Shown here: positions 30,557 through 40,692 of the stretch, in pieces
Layout: every line of letters begins with the position of its first letter
Numbering within the stretch: position 1 is the first letter of the stretch
Assembly: GCA_019638595.1 (NCBI GenBank)
Contig: JAHBTJ010000006.1
Coordinates: forward strand, 62,001-126,000
DNA from: Chitinophagaceae bacterium
GTDB lineage: Bacteria > Bacteroidota > Bacteroidia > Chitinophagales > Chitinophagaceae
DNA: 64,000 bases
Reading direction: 5' to 3'
Translations under genes and position numbers: made by a program
The notes under the pieces: generated by a model
The model's database searches: none
Told to the model about the DNA's origin: nothing
The model's input: only the letters and a program-made list of their open reading frames with translations

Positions 30557-32068
30557 ATGCATCATTTTCATACCAGGCAAAAGGCTGTTGTAATAGGAGC
30601 GGGGCTTGCTGGGCTCAGCGCCGCCACATCGCTTGCGCAGCATGGATACGATGTTACCGTAATAGAGAAAAATGAACAGGCAGGCGGAAGAGCGAGGATG
30701 TTCAACGCACATGGATTTTCGTTTGATATGGGGCCAAGTTGGTACTGGATGCCCGATGTAATAGAACGTTATTTCAGCCGATTTGGCAGATCTGCTTCAG
30801 ATTATTTTAAGCTGGTAAGGCTCGACCCTTCGTACCAGGTTATTTTCTCTAAAGAAGATGTGCTGGAAATACCGGCTGATTATGAAAAGCTCCGGCTCTT
30901 GTTTGAAAGTATGGAAAAGGGCGGTGCGGTTAAGCTCGACAGGTTTTTACAGGAAGCGAAATACAAGTACGAAGCGGGCATCAACGAATTTGTATACAAA
31001 CCTTCGGTAAGCATACAGGAATTTGCGGAATGGCGTTTTGTAAAGTCGCTTTTCCGGCTTGATATGCTTCGTTCTTTTTCGGACTATGCCGGAAAATATT
31101 TTAAAAATCCGCGCCTGTTGCAGATACTTGAATTCCCGGTACTGTTCCTGGGAGCGATGCCTTCAAAAACGCCTGCTTTGTACAGTATGATGAATTATGC
31201 GGACATGCGGCTGGGTACCTGGTATCCCCTGGGCGGCATGTATGAACTGGTAAAGGCAATGCAAGTGTTGGCTGTAGAGCACCATGTGGAGCTGCAGATG
31301 GGTATTACGGCAACAAAAATCAGGGCAAAAGAACAGATGGCTACGCATGTGGTAACAAATGATGTTACATTTGAAACGGATGTGCTGGTGGGAGCGGCGG
31401 ATTATCATCACATAGAAAATAATTTGCTTGACAAAGAAAACAGGACCTATTCAAATCGCTACTGGAGCAAAAAAACAATGGCTCCCTCGGCTTTGATATA
31501 TTACGTGGGCGTTGCAAAAAAATTGAGCAGGCTGCAACATCATAATCTTTTTTTTGAAGAAGATTTTAACCGGCATGCCAAAACTATTTACGAAACTATG
31601 GAGTGGCCGGAGCAACCATTGTTTTATGTTTGCTGTCCTTCAAGAACGGATGAAACAGTGGCGCCTGCCGGTATGGAAAATCTTTTTATTTTGATCCCGG
31701 TGGCTGCAGGATTAACGGATACCGAAACAATACGGGCCGGCTATTTTAACCAGGTGATCCAAAAGCTGGAGACGTTTTGTGGAGAAAATGTAAAGCAGCA
31801 TATTGTGTACGAAAGAAGTTATGCAGGATCCGATTTCCGGAAGGACTATCACGCGTACAGGGGTAATGCCTATGGGCTTGCCAATACGCTAACACAAACT
31901 GCTTTTATGAAACCATCTATAAAAAGTAAAAAAATAAAAAACCTGTTTTTTGCCGGGCAATTGACTGTTCCCGGGCCGGGAGTACCGCCTGCCATTATAT
32001 CGGGACAGGTAGCTGCCGACTATATAAACAGGTTGTTCAAACAAAACATCTATGAAAGAGCTTTTTGA
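30557..32068 (+). CDS. crtI: Phytoene desaturase (carotenoid biosynthesis)
   Basis: A 503-residue FAD enzyme. I place the start at ATG 30557, just before the dinucleotide-binding motif VVIGAGLAGLSAATSLA; a TTG at 30470 would add 29 residues without family support. GGRARMF and the C-terminal FFAGQLTVPGPGVPPAIISG are the desaturase signatures. It introduces double bonds into phytoene at the membrane. Its 3' end overlaps crtB by 17 bp, so the two are translationally coupled. No cyclase or ketolase gene is near, so the final carotenoid cannot be told. Confidence 0.9.
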   Translation: MHHFHTRQKAVVIGAGLAGLSAATSLAQHGYDVTVIEKNEQAGGRARMFNAHGFSFDMGPSWYWMPDVIERYFSRFGRSASDYFKLVRLDPSYQVIFSKEDVLEIPADYEKLRLLFESMEKGGAVKLDRFLQEAKYKYEAGINEFVYKPSVSIQEFAEWRFVKSLFRLDMLRSFSDYAGKYFKNPRLLQILEFPVLFLGAMPSKTPALYSMMNYADMRLGTWYPLGGMYELVKAMQVLAVEHHVELQMGITATKIRAKEQMATHVVTNDVTFETDVLVGAADYHHIENNLLDKENRTYSNRYWSKKTMAPSALIYYVGVAKKLSRLQHHNLFFEEDFNRHAKTIYETMEWPEQPLFYVCCPSRTDETVAPAGMENLFILIPVAAGLTDTETIRAGYFNQVIQKLETFCGENVKQHIVYERSYAGSDFRKDYHAYRGNAYGLANTLTQTAFMKPSIKSKKIKNLFFAGQLTVPGPGVPPAIISGQVAADYINRLFKQNIYERAF

Positions 32069-32888
32069 TATCGTTTCTGCAAAATGCAGTAAAATTACCA
32101 CCAGGCAGTACAGCACCTCGTTTGCGTTAGGCATTCAATTTCTTTCTCCACGCTTTCGCCCTGCCATTTATGGCATATATGGTTTTGTACGTTTTGCAGA
32201 TGAAATAGTGGATTCTTTTCATAACTACAACAAAGCGTACCTGCTCGGTAAATTCCGGAGCGAAACTTATGAGGCAGTGGCTGCAGGTATTAGCCTCAAT
32301 CCTATTTTAAACAGCTTTCAGCATGTAGTAAATCAATATGGTATTGAAAAGAATTTGATTGATGTTTTTATGGATAGCATGGAAATGGATCTGCAGAAGC
32401 ATTTTTATACCAGGAAGCTGTATGAAAAATACATTTTTGGTTCTGCGGAAGCAGTAGGATTGATGTGCTTAAAAGTTTTTTGTGAAGGTGATGAAAAGCT
32501 GTACGGGGTATTGAAATATCCTGCCATGAAACTGGGCGCTGCCTTTCAGAAGATCAATTTTTTGCGCGATGTAAAAGCGGATAATGAAGAGCTGGGCAGG
32601 ACTTATTTCCCCGGTATTGATCTGTGCAATTTCAGCACGGAAGATAAAATGAAAATTGAAAACGAGATCAGCGATGATCTGCAGGAAGCGTTGTCGGGCA
32701 TCAGGCAACTGCCGCTGAGCTCAAGACGCGGGGTTTATCTTGCCTATAAATACTACCTGGCTTTATTCAAAAAAATAAGGAACGTGCCTCCTCAGAAAAT
32801 TTTATCGGAGCGCATACGTATTCCCGGCAGGGAGAAAATAGGACTGATGTTTGGTACAATGGTGAGATACCGCCTGGATCTTATGTAA
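32052..32888 (+). CDS. crtB: Phytoene synthase
   Basis: A 278-residue squalene/phytoene synthase. The two Mg-binding Asp-rich motifs are DEIVD (50-54) and DVKAD (173-177, followed by NEELGRTYF). It condenses two geranylgeranyl diphosphates to phytoene, the substrate of the enzyme encoded upstream. The start ATG lies inside the crtI gene. Length is usual for the Bacteroidota form. Confidence 0.9.
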   Translation: MKELFDIVSAKCSKITTRQYSTSFALGIQFLSPRFRPAIYGIYGFVRFADEIVDSFHNYNKAYLLGKFRSETYEAVAAGISLNPILNSFQHVVNQYGIEKNLIDVFMDSMEMDLQKHFYTRKLYEKYIFGSAEAVGLMCLKVFCEGDEKLYGVLKYPAMKLGAAFQKINFLRDVKADNEELGRTYFPGIDLCNFSTEDKMKIENEISDDLQEALSGIRQLPLSSRRGVYLAYKYYLALFKKIRNVPPQKILSERIRIPGREKIGLMFGTMVRYRLDLM

Positions 32889-32920
32889 CCAACCAGGTAT
32901 TGCAGGAAGAACCGGGGAGG

Positions 32921-33039
32921 GATTGCTGATTTTTGATTTGTTGATTTCTGATCTGTTGGGCTTTCGATGTTCTGGTTTGTATAACGTGTTCTGAAATAAA
33001 ACATGCTCATAGCTGACGGCTGATTGCTGACAGCTATTT
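32921..33039. repeat. Heptad tandem array H3
   Basis: Units of GATTTGT/TGATTTC type (32921-32976, with one 1-bp slip), then GCTCATA, GCTGACG, GCTGATT, GCTGACA, GCTATTT (33005-33039). The array starts 33 bp after the crtB stop. Confidence 0.65.
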
Positions 33040-33050
33040 TTCCCGCTATG

Positions 33051-33182
33051 CTAAGCGTCCTCGCTTAGTACGTTTTTCTTACCGCCTCCGGCTATTAACT
33101 GCGGAAAAAATGAAGTTGTTGCTGGTGTAAGTGCGTCGCCGGAGGCGACAACAGAGTGGTGCGTGGCGAAGACGCCACGCAC
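33051..33182. repeat. Cluster of three short hairpins downstream of crtB
   Basis: CTAAGCG/CGCTTAG (33051-33068) is followed by TACGTTTTT and may end the crtIB transcript. GTCGCC-GGA-GGCGAC (33135-33149) and GTGCGTGGCG-AAGA-CGCCACGCAC (33159-33182) are perfect hairpins lying just downstream of the gene on the opposite strand. Confidence 0.55.
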
Positions 33183-33209
33183 AGCGGAGAATTGGATGGA
33201 ATTAATTCT

Positions 33210-35120
33210 TTATTGGTAAATGTATTTAAACGAAACCTCTGTTTTTGAAATACTCCCCTTGGTATCTTTTGTGGTCGAAATATATTTTACCGGATATCCA
33301 TTTTCATCATAGATGTATTCAACAGTTGTAGTGGTTTTATCAGGAGAAGAAAGTGTTGGATGATCAAAAATGAGTATTGCATTATTTACACCGCTTCTGG
33401 CTGCAGCATTATCCCAAAATGAGTATTTGTGCGTGTAATACGGATTGATCTTATTGTCATATTTACCATGAGTGCTTAGTAGCTCTTCCTTTTTATTTTT
33501 CGGCTTGAAATAAAAATTCTTGAAGTTATTATTTTCGTATTCAAATCGGTATTGGTCTCCATTTGACCATTCTTCCTGTATCAATTGTTTTTTTGAATTA
33601 AATGTATATATTTTGGTGCCGGATAGTACCTTCTTTCCTCCTTCGACTTCGTATGCAGATTCTGTCAATTTGGTACTATCAAAATTCCAGGAGTATTCAA
33701 AAACAGCAGACTGGATTGAGCAGGAGGCATCGCGGCAAAGTATCCTTTTAAGAATGGCGCCCTTATTATTATAAGAATAGCGCCAATTCATTTCCATTTT
33801 ACTGTCCGAAATTTTTTTACCGTTCAAATCATACTCATCTGTAATGTATGTGCGAATTAAGCTATTTTTTTTATCATACTCAAAGTTCATTTTAAACCCT
33901 CCTTTCGTAAACTTAACTACGTAATTGCTCAGTAATTTATATCTCTTCTTCTCATTATTTGATTTCCCGTACACGAATGGATTTGTATCCTCTTTAAGAA
34001 GAGGGCGCCATTTATTTACTTCATATCTTTTTTCTACATAATCAATTTGATTGGCTATTACCTGAATATGCTGTTTTTCTCCTTTGAATTGTCTTCTCTT
34101 TGCGATATACTCTTTGGCCTTTTCAAAATTATTCAGCCATAAATACGCACAAGCCAGATTACACAGAACATTATTGATTACATCCTGGTTCATTCTGGTG
34201 TCTTTGCCTTGTGGTTCCGAAAGCATTCCTTCCCATATTGAAACGGCTTTATTCAATTCTGAAGTCCTTTTATCATAATTCGGCTGCAGTATTTTATTAA
34301 TCCGAACAAGAGAATCTGTTTTCATAAAAGACATTGCGTTTTTAAAATGATCTACCGCCTCATTATAATCATCATAATTTTCTTTTTTTGCTTTTGTAAC
34401 CTTCGACATACCCACTGAGATAATATGTTTAATTGGAAAATATTCAAGCAAAGGCTCATGCACCCGGAAAGATTCAAAAAACAATATCTCCTGGTAACTT
34501 TTGGCTGTATCTTTAAAAGCATACCAGGCAGTTCTTAAATCGCCTTCATTAAAATAATCCTTACCATAATGGTCATTTAAACTACCATCGCCAAAATAAA
34601 GTTTTTTTGTTTTTCCTCCCACGTCCTGCCTGAATATAATATCCCCGTTTTTTTTTCTAAAATTCATTACACCTGCCGGATCTGTAAATTCTACTTCTAA
34701 AAATTTAGTATCTCTTTTCTCAATCACATTTTTTCCTTTAGCATCTTTTCTGGTCTTGTCTTCTCTGTAAACGTATCCCGCCTGCACCTTCTCACTAACA
34801 AACTTCACCCCGGATTTAAAAGCGACATCCAAAACAACATCTGCTTCATCTTCGTCTTCAAGAAAATAATATGCATTTAACCCGGAAATAGTTTTCCTCA
34901 AATTGACAAAATATTTTTCCACATCAGATGAAAATATATCGCCAACAGCGTAAAACTTTCCCGAAAAAGTTTGCACATTTTCCGGCAAGCTTTTTTCCGG
35001 CAGCGCTATAAATTCAATCGGGATAATTTCTTCTTTAAATTTTTGTGCAAGTCCATTTTTGAAGAATACTGTTATCAGTAACATTAAGAAAAGGGATTTG
35101 TAATATGATTTCTTTTCCAT
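33210..35120 (-). CDS. Secreted protein of unknown function, paralogue of the 38116 gene product in its N-terminal half
   Basis: A 636-residue protein with a signal peptide ending GLAQ. Residues of about 25-385 are clearly homologous to the N-terminal half of the protein encoded at 38116-40359: LPEKSLPENVQTF aligns with LPYKRLPEDIKTY, and LQPNYDKR with VQPDYEKR. Part of this half is TPR-like (ACAYLWLNNFEKAKEYIAKR). The C-terminal part instead has YD/RHS-like strand pairs (YEYDKKNSLIRTYI-type, YSYNNKGAILKRI), as in text-like wall or shell repeats. It is the last gene of a probable four-gene operon; gap to the preceding gene 24 bp. Function not recognised. Confidence 0.75.
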   Translation of the reverse strand: MEKKSYYKSLFLMLLITVFFKNGLAQKFKEEIIPIEFIALPEKSLPENVQTFSGKFYAVGDIFSSDVEKYFVNLRKTISGLNAYYFLEDEDEADVVLDVAFKSGVKFVSEKVQAGYVYREDKTRKDAKGKNVIEKRDTKFLEVEFTDPAGVMNFRKKNGDIIFRQDVGGKTKKLYFGDGSLNDHYGKDYFNEGDLRTAWYAFKDTAKSYQEILFFESFRVHEPLLEYFPIKHIISVGMSKVTKAKKENYDDYNEAVDHFKNAMSFMKTDSLVRINKILQPNYDKRTSELNKAVSIWEGMLSEPQGKDTRMNQDVINNVLCNLACAYLWLNNFEKAKEYIAKRRQFKGEKQHIQVIANQIDYVEKRYEVNKWRPLLKEDTNPFVYGKSNNEKKRYKLLSNYVVKFTKGGFKMNFEYDKKNSLIRTYITDEYDLNGKKISDSKMEMNWRYSYNNKGAILKRILCRDASCSIQSAVFEYSWNFDSTKLTESAYEVEGGKKVLSGTKIYTFNSKKQLIQEEWSNGDQYRFEYENNNFKNFYFKPKNKKEELLSTHGKYDNKINPYYTHKYSFWDNAAARSGVNNAILIFDHPTLSSPDKTTTTVEYIYDENGYPVKYISTTKDTKGSISKTEVSFKYIYQ

Positions 35121-35144
35121 TAGCTGGGGTTTAAAAAAATATTT

Positions 35145-37427
35145 TTAGAAAAGTGATATTTTCTTTAACTCATTATTTTCAAAAAAATAAACATTATCAT
35201 CGTTGTCAACACAAATAGCCTGTATAATAAGTTCATTATTGCCCGGAGCGGCAACATCTGCATTGCCGGGCTTATTACTAAAAAGTGTGCTTACCCTCTT
35301 TGTCCGCATATCAAGCTCTCTTATCCGATAATTATAGCGGTCAGACACTAAAATATTTCCGTTTCTTCTTACTGCTAAACTGCTTGGGTTGCTGAATGAA
35401 GCTTCATTAAATGCGCCATCTTTAAATTTCTCCAGATCAACAGCCGAATATTTCTTGGTATTTGTTCCTGCCAAAATCTTTAATTCTCCTGTTGTCTTAT
35501 GCACGGTCCAGATATAGTTGTTCTTTGCATCGGTCACTGCCAACAGGCTATCATTTATATTACAAACAGCTTGCGGATTAACGAGCCTGCCTACACCTCT
35601 TATGCCAGGCATCGCAGTATATTTTGTTTTAGGTTCAGCAGGAATGCCTGCTAAAGTTGACACAACCCCTTCAGGTGAAATTTCCCTTATCAGTCCATTA
35701 CCCTCATCCGCTACGTATAAATTATTATTCTCATCAATTGTAATAGACTTCGGCGCCTTAAACCTGGCTTCTTCACCCCGCCCGTCTTTATAACTACCTT
35801 CATCCTGTCCTGATTCACCGCCACCTGCAAAAGTTGATACTACACCCGATACCGAAATTTTCCGGATCCTGTGATTATAGGTATCCGCAACAAAAACGTT
35901 ACCTCCTTTGTCTATTGCGATATCCCAGGGCTGATGAAACATGGCCTGTTTCCCCGCACCATCCCTAAATCCCGGCTTTCTGATTTTTGTTAAACTTGCT
36001 AATGTTGAATATGTACCGGCATGTGTTGTTACATTTCCGGTAAGTGAAACTTTTCTTATCAGGTGATTTTTCCTGTCTGCGACATATATATAATTATCTG
36101 CCGACATCTTCATGCCCCAAATGTTGCCACCGAAAAGTACCCCTGCACCTCTGCCATTCCTCATCCCAATATCCTCCCTGTCGCCGGCGATCAATTCAGC
36201 TTTTAATATTTTGTTTTTGGGTGACGATGTATTACTCCTGGCGGAGGAGGCAGGTACATTGTCTTTGCTGGCGCCATTGTTATCAGTTACACCAACAACA
36301 CGCATTCCATTCGCATCAATAATTATTGCATTATTACTTTTGTTAAAAGCAATCAGTTCAGGCAGCATAAATACCGCTTCGGTTGCGGAGCCATCTTTAA
36401 ATCCGCCATATAAGAATACCTTTTGCTTTTCATCATAGCGCTGATTGGTATTACCGGCAATAGTTACGATTTTATTGTCCGGCGTAATCATCTTCACCAA
36501 ATGCATTCCCTGTGTAAACACAAGATTGCCCATCGCATCTTCTGCAACTGCATGGGGATAAAATATTCTCGAATCCAAAGCAGGCCCGTCATTACCTTCT
36601 ATTACGAACCCTTGTTTTTTCCCCGCTATCTTTGTAGCATACCCTGAAGCATCTACTTTCTTTATCATAAAATTTCCATAATCAACAACCAACATATCTC
36701 CATTTCTGCGAAAACCTATGTAAGAAGGTAAATCAAATCTTGATGTTTTGGCATCACCGTCTACATCCCCTTTGGAATAAGCATTACCGCTAAAGACTTC
36801 CAGTGATCGTAGCCCTGTGATTTTAAAGACCGCATGATGCCTTGTAAGTGTACAATACAAAGTATTATCTGAACCAATAGTAAAGTTTTTAACTTCTTTT
36901 AATTTTACTTCTTTCCCGTCTATAGTATTGCCTGCTTTTATCTCAAAAACAGTCGAGACGGTTCCGTCTTTGGCTATTTTTCTAATTGTGATTCTTGAAT
37001 CCATTACATACAAACTGCCTTCATTATCTAAGTGTAGTTGCTCTGGTAAGTAAAACCTGGCAAGGGCTGCACTTTCATCTATTCTGGCCCTTTCCTTTCC
37101 CCCTGCAATTGTCTTAATGGTTGCCGGGTTGCTTTTAAAGTCTACCATTCGCACTCTGCCATTTCCTGCATCAGAGAAATAAATATTCCCGTCGGGTGCT
37201 ACAGCCACCCCGCTTACCTGACAAACTTCTGCTGTTGCCAGAACGCCATCACTGAACCTGCATTCGTAGAGTCGCTTGTAATCATTATAATTCGTCTTGT
37301 TTTTTATTAAGGTTGTTACATTACCATTGTACTGATAACTGGTACTACCTGGCGCCTGGGCAAATATCAACTGCTGACCCGCAAAAAGAAATTTAAACAG
37401 AACTAAGTAAAAAGAGCGTTTGTTCAT
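35145..37427 (-). CDS. Secreted NHL-repeat beta-propeller protein
   Basis: A 760-residue exported protein (signal peptide ends IFAQ). At least eight NHL repeats are visible; the clearest are GVAVAPDGNIYFSDAGNGRV, DIAIDKGGNVFVADTYNHRI, SITIDENNNLYVADEGNGLI and SLAVRRNGNILVSDRYNYRI. The repeats fill nearly the whole chain, enough for one or two six-bladed propellers separated by a low-complexity linker near residue 390. NHL propellers bind proteins or ligands; no catalytic motif is visible. Lies between two genes of unknown function in the same probable operon. Confidence 0.8.
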   Translation of the reverse strand: MNKRSFYLVLFKFLFAGQQLIFAQAPGSTSYQYNGNVTTLIKNKTNYNDYKRLYECRFSDGVLATAEVCQVSGVAVAPDGNIYFSDAGNGRVRMVDFKSNPATIKTIAGGKERARIDESAALARFYLPEQLHLDNEGSLYVMDSRITIRKIAKDGTVSTVFEIKAGNTIDGKEVKLKEVKNFTIGSDNTLYCTLTRHHAVFKITGLRSLEVFSGNAYSKGDVDGDAKTSRFDLPSYIGFRRNGDMLVVDYGNFMIKKVDASGYATKIAGKKQGFVIEGNDGPALDSRIFYPHAVAEDAMGNLVFTQGMHLVKMITPDNKIVTIAGNTNQRYDEKQKVFLYGGFKDGSATEAVFMLPELIAFNKSNNAIIIDANGMRVVGVTDNNGASKDNVPASSARSNTSSPKNKILKAELIAGDREDIGMRNGRGAGVLFGGNIWGMKMSADNYIYVADRKNHLIRKVSLTGNVTTHAGTYSTLASLTKIRKPGFRDGAGKQAMFHQPWDIAIDKGGNVFVADTYNHRIRKISVSGVVSTFAGGGESGQDEGSYKDGRGEEARFKAPKSITIDENNNLYVADEGNGLIREISPEGVVSTLAGIPAEPKTKYTAMPGIRGVGRLVNPQAVCNINDSLLAVTDAKNNYIWTVHKTTGELKILAGTNTKKYSAVDLEKFKDGAFNEASFSNPSSLAVRRNGNILVSDRYNYRIRELDMRTKRVSTLFSNKPGNADVAAPGNNELIIQAICVDNDDNVYFFENNELKKISLF

Positions 37428-37472
37428 CTTAAAAGGAATATTGTGTTTATTAAATTACCTTAGCAGAAAGCA

Positions 37473-37988
37473 TTAATTTTTGCCTGCATTCCATTGCCAG
37501 CATAACCCGCCATGCAGAGGAACGGGGCCAAGTCCCCCTTCTAAGTATAAGAACCGCCATCTTACTCCGGCACCTGCCCGCGGCAAAAAATACCTGGCAT
37601 CGTTTCCTTTGCTTGAGTTAAAAGCAGCTAATTCTCCTTTCACATAAAAGTTGAGCTTGTCTTCCAGGTTCAAAAAAAAGTAGGTGCCCCGCACTCCAAA
37701 TTCGCCGTAAAATTTGTCGTTCAGCATAGCAACCACGTCTGCAGTATTGTAAAGTCCAAGATAAAGTCCCTTACTGTGACCATATTCCGTATAAGGCTTA
37801 AAGATTGATTTTACATTGGTGTTCCAGTAAGAAATATAAAATCCGCCGACACCATATCCCATATTAAACCACTGAGGTCTACTTAAAAAACGTTTTTCCT
37901 GCTGTTGTGCTGATGCCGGTAATGTTGAAATAAATAAGAAAACTATTACAAAAGAAACCCGGCTTAAAGTCTTTTTAAATGAAGTCAT
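37473..37988 (-). CDS. Small predicted outer-membrane or periplasmic beta-rich protein
   Basis: A 171-residue exported protein (signal ends PASAQ). Alternating aromatic/Gly strands (YGVGGFYISYW, FGVRGTYFFL, AGVRWRFLYLEGGLG) suggest an eight-stranded barrel. No family recognised. Second gene of the probable operon, 45 bp upstream of the NHL gene. Confidence 0.65.
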   Translation of the reverse strand: MTSFKKTLSRVSFVIVFLFISTLPASAQQQEKRFLSRPQWFNMGYGVGGFYISYWNTNVKSIFKPYTEYGHSKGLYLGLYNTADVVAMLNDKFYGEFGVRGTYFFLNLEDKLNFYVKGELAAFNSSKGNDARYFLPRAGAGVRWRFLYLEGGLGPVPLHGGLCWQWNAGKN

Positions 37989-38115
37989 CTCGTAAGCAGT
38001 TTAGTTAAAAAGATTATTGATTTACCTGTATGTGATATTTTAAATCTAAAATCCAGCTCTTCCCAATATCTCCCTATCGCACAGGCAAATACTGCGCGGA
38101 AGAGGCCGCCATTTC

Positions 38116-40359
38116 TCAATTGATCTGGATCATTGCTGATTTTGGTACGCTTAACTTTCCGAATACGAGATTTTTGTCGGGGACAGATGTTATTTTTTTG
38201 AATTCTTTGCTGCTTACTTTGAAATATATCTTCCCATCAGAAACTTCTTTGACTGTCAAAGTTTCAATTTTTGTTTCTGATGTTTCTTTACCCGCATCTC
38301 TTATTACTATATCAATCTGATCGTGCCTGGCTATTCCCCGCGACTCTTTAGCATCAATATAAATGGAATGCTCACTTCCAACTTCGTTAAAACTCAATTG
38401 CAGATATACAGGAAAGTGCTCTCCCAGGATATCTTTCAGGTCTTTCTCTACTTTATTTACAATCTCTGTAATAGCAGCCATCTTGGTTCTTGCCATTCCC
38501 TGATCTGCCAGTGAACCTCCATATGCTGATCCAACGGCACCATCCAATGTTGATTCACCCGCAGATTTACCTTTGGTCAAACCTAATAAGCCCACTGCGC
38601 CCCCGGCAATAGCCTTTATATTTGCCTTCTTGAGTAGTCCCTTATTTTTTGTCTTTGAAATTTTATTAGATTGACCGCTCTCCATGTCCAATATTTCAAC
38701 GGTGTATCTGATCTCTCCTTCAAAACCGGCGTAGTTTATCTGTGTATCTTGGCTCCCCTGTGCTTTTACCGGTTTGGCATCTACCATATCCAGGTGGCAA
38801 AAAACAACTTTCCGTATGCCTTTCTGTTTTGCCTTTTCGAGCAATGTGGCGTGTTTAATTTTATTGTTGGTATTTGTTTCAAAACTGAACGGAAGGAGCA
38901 GTACGTTCAATTTTTCGCTATTAGTGCCTACGGCAGATTCCTTAAAAAGCTGTGCAGAATCATAAATAGAAAACCGGTTAAGCGCATTAGCGGCTACATT
39001 TATTCTGGCCGTCAGCAAATCAAGTGTTTCTTCGATGTCAATTTTTTCTTCCAGCCTTGCTTTGGCATCAGCGGTATATCGCACATTCCCGGTAGTATTG
39101 CTAACCGGTGTTGTAGCTGGTGCAAACCCGATTTGCAAGCCCTGGATGTCCTGTGCAGATGCGGTGTTTGCAGCAGCGGCCGCTGAAGGCTGTTGTGCAG
39201 GCAATCCCGGTAAATCGTAATTGTACACAAATTCTTTTGAATACTGATTTTCTTCAAATTGGGGATCAGAGGTATGTAATTTGCGCCAGTTGTTGGCAGC
39301 GCTTCGTTCTTCTACGCTTGATATATGATCTTCTATTCTTTTCAACCCGTCAAATGCATTGCCGAATATGCCGCTTTTTTCCTGCTTTCTTTTTGCCAGG
39401 TACTCTTTTGCCTTTTCAGTATCACCTGTCCATACATAAGTTTCTGCAAGGTTCATTAAGATATCCCGGTAAATTTTACCATTTATACGGGCATTCTTTT
39501 CATCTTTATATTCGGATAATGCTTTTTCCCAGATAGCGATGGCCTCTCTCAGTGTTTCCTGGCGTTTTTCATAATCCGGTTGTACCAGCGTGTTAATATA
39601 GGAAATCCGGTCGCTGGATATATACTTCACGGCAGAAGCAAAAAGATCTTTTGCTTTAGCAAGGTCATCGTAATTATGGTCTTTATGGCTGATGACATAT
39701 TCTATGTCGGTGCGTTTGGTTTGGTGGGTCAGGAGATATTTAACCAGGACGCCTCTCGCTTCTGAAGGGGTGGTTTTGAATGAATGCAGTTCATAGTCAG
39801 AAAGGAAGCTGTTACCCAGCTTATTCCAGGCAGCATTTAATTGTTCCGTGCTTATATAGTGATCCTTGTAGTTATCGGACCCGAACGAAGAATATTTTTC
39901 TTCTCCGCCAAATTTAGCTGATTCCAGTTGCCGGCCTTTATGAAGCAGCCTGATTGATATTTCCGGTGTATTATAATATACATAGTATATATGCGGATAG
40001 TACTTTTTTTCCGGAGCATCCTTTTTCTCTTTGTGAGTATATTCCTTTACTTCACTTTTCAGGCGTTTAAATTCCAGTTCCTTCAATACTTTTACTTCTA
40101 TTACCAGGTCGCCATTTTCTTTTACCGGCGCATATCCATTTAGAATGAAATTAGACGCCTCTCCTTCCCTGAGCAGCACGTTTCCCCACCGGGAGTGCAA
40201 TGCCGTAACATTAACCTGGTATGTTTTAATGTCTTCCGGCAGTCTTTTATACGGTAAGCGAACATAAGAAACCTGGAATTTTTCTTCCTTGGTTTTCTGT
40301 GCGCTTACATCCATCATAATGAAAGGAAGCAGGAGCAATACGAAGTGTTTATTTTTCAT
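38116..40359 (-). CDS. Secreted protein of unknown function, first gene of a four-gene operon
   Basis: A 747-residue protein; I start it at ATG 40359 where a signal peptide (MKNKHFVLLLLPFIMMDVSA) begins. The N-terminal ~365 residues match the protein at 33210-35120 and include a TPR-like stretch (LAETYVWTGDTEKAKEYLAK). After an Ala-rich linker (about 400-415) comes a different C-terminal region: LNVLLLPFSFETN, VVFCHLDMVD, EVEI-type strands and a Gly-rich helix (IKAIAGGAVGLLGLTKG), reminiscent of CsgG-like or surface-assembly folds, but this is a weak inference. A conserved upstream region with a decayed regulator 3' end lies 80-240 bp before the start. Confidence 0.7.
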   Translation of the reverse strand: MKNKHFVLLLLPFIMMDVSAQKTKEEKFQVSYVRLPYKRLPEDIKTYQVNVTALHSRWGNVLLREGEASNFILNGYAPVKENGDLVIEVKVLKELEFKRLKSEVKEYTHKEKKDAPEKKYYPHIYYVYYNTPEISIRLLHKGRQLESAKFGGEEKYSSFGSDNYKDHYISTEQLNAAWNKLGNSFLSDYELHSFKTTPSEARGVLVKYLLTHQTKRTDIEYVISHKDHNYDDLAKAKDLFASAVKYISSDRISYINTLVQPDYEKRQETLREAIAIWEKALSEYKDEKNARINGKIYRDILMNLAETYVWTGDTEKAKEYLAKRKQEKSGIFGNAFDGLKRIEDHISSVEERSAANNWRKLHTSDPQFEENQYSKEFVYNYDLPGLPAQQPSAAAAANTASAQDIQGLQIGFAPATTPVSNTTGNVRYTADAKARLEEKIDIEETLDLLTARINVAANALNRFSIYDSAQLFKESAVGTNSEKLNVLLLPFSFETNTNNKIKHATLLEKAKQKGIRKVVFCHLDMVDAKPVKAQGSQDTQINYAGFEGEIRYTVEILDMESGQSNKISKTKNKGLLKKANIKAIAGGAVGLLGLTKGKSAGESTLDGAVGSAYGGSLADQGMARTKMAAITEIVNKVEKDLKDILGEHFPVYLQLSFNEVGSEHSIYIDAKESRGIARHDQIDIVIRDAGKETSETKIETLTVKEVSDGKIYFKVSSKEFKKITSVPDKNLVFGKLSVPKSAMIQIN

Positions 40360-40439
40360 AAACAAAATATTGAGAGGTTTAATAATTGGTTGAGATGAGG
40401 TTTGTGTACAGTTGTGGAGCATTTATTGTTCATTCCATA

Positions 40440-40600
40440 ATGCTTTCTTTTCAAACATCGTCTTTGGCGAATGTAACATCCGTTTATTTTTGAGGTTGTC
40501 CCCATGGTAGGGATGTTCCTGAATGTTTTTTTTGATGATCTTTTGTAGCACCCTGGCCTGGCTACTATTAAAAAAAATGCAGCTACCTTATGAAGTTGAT
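40440..40600 (-). promoter_or_regulatory. Conserved upstream region, copy A (most decayed)
   Basis: Similar to 43270-43400 and 44930-45081. Shared blocks, plus strand: AATGTAACATC-NN-TTTA, then CATGGTAGG-ATGTTC, then a T-rich tract and AAATGCAGCTACCTT, which corresponds to the last codons of the regulator gene. Lies 81-241 bp upstream of the gene starting at 40359. Confidence 0.55.
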
Positions 40601-40692
40601 TTAAACAAAGTTTCAACCCTGACTATTTGACCAAATGAAAAAGTTGCACCCAACAGTAGCATCAGCGTCAATTTCAATCTTTTCATATTACC

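Noticed and set aside
38671-39186. 171-codon open frame on the plus strand
   Set aside because: Antisense shadow of the secreted protein gene at 38116-40359; no recognisable pattern.
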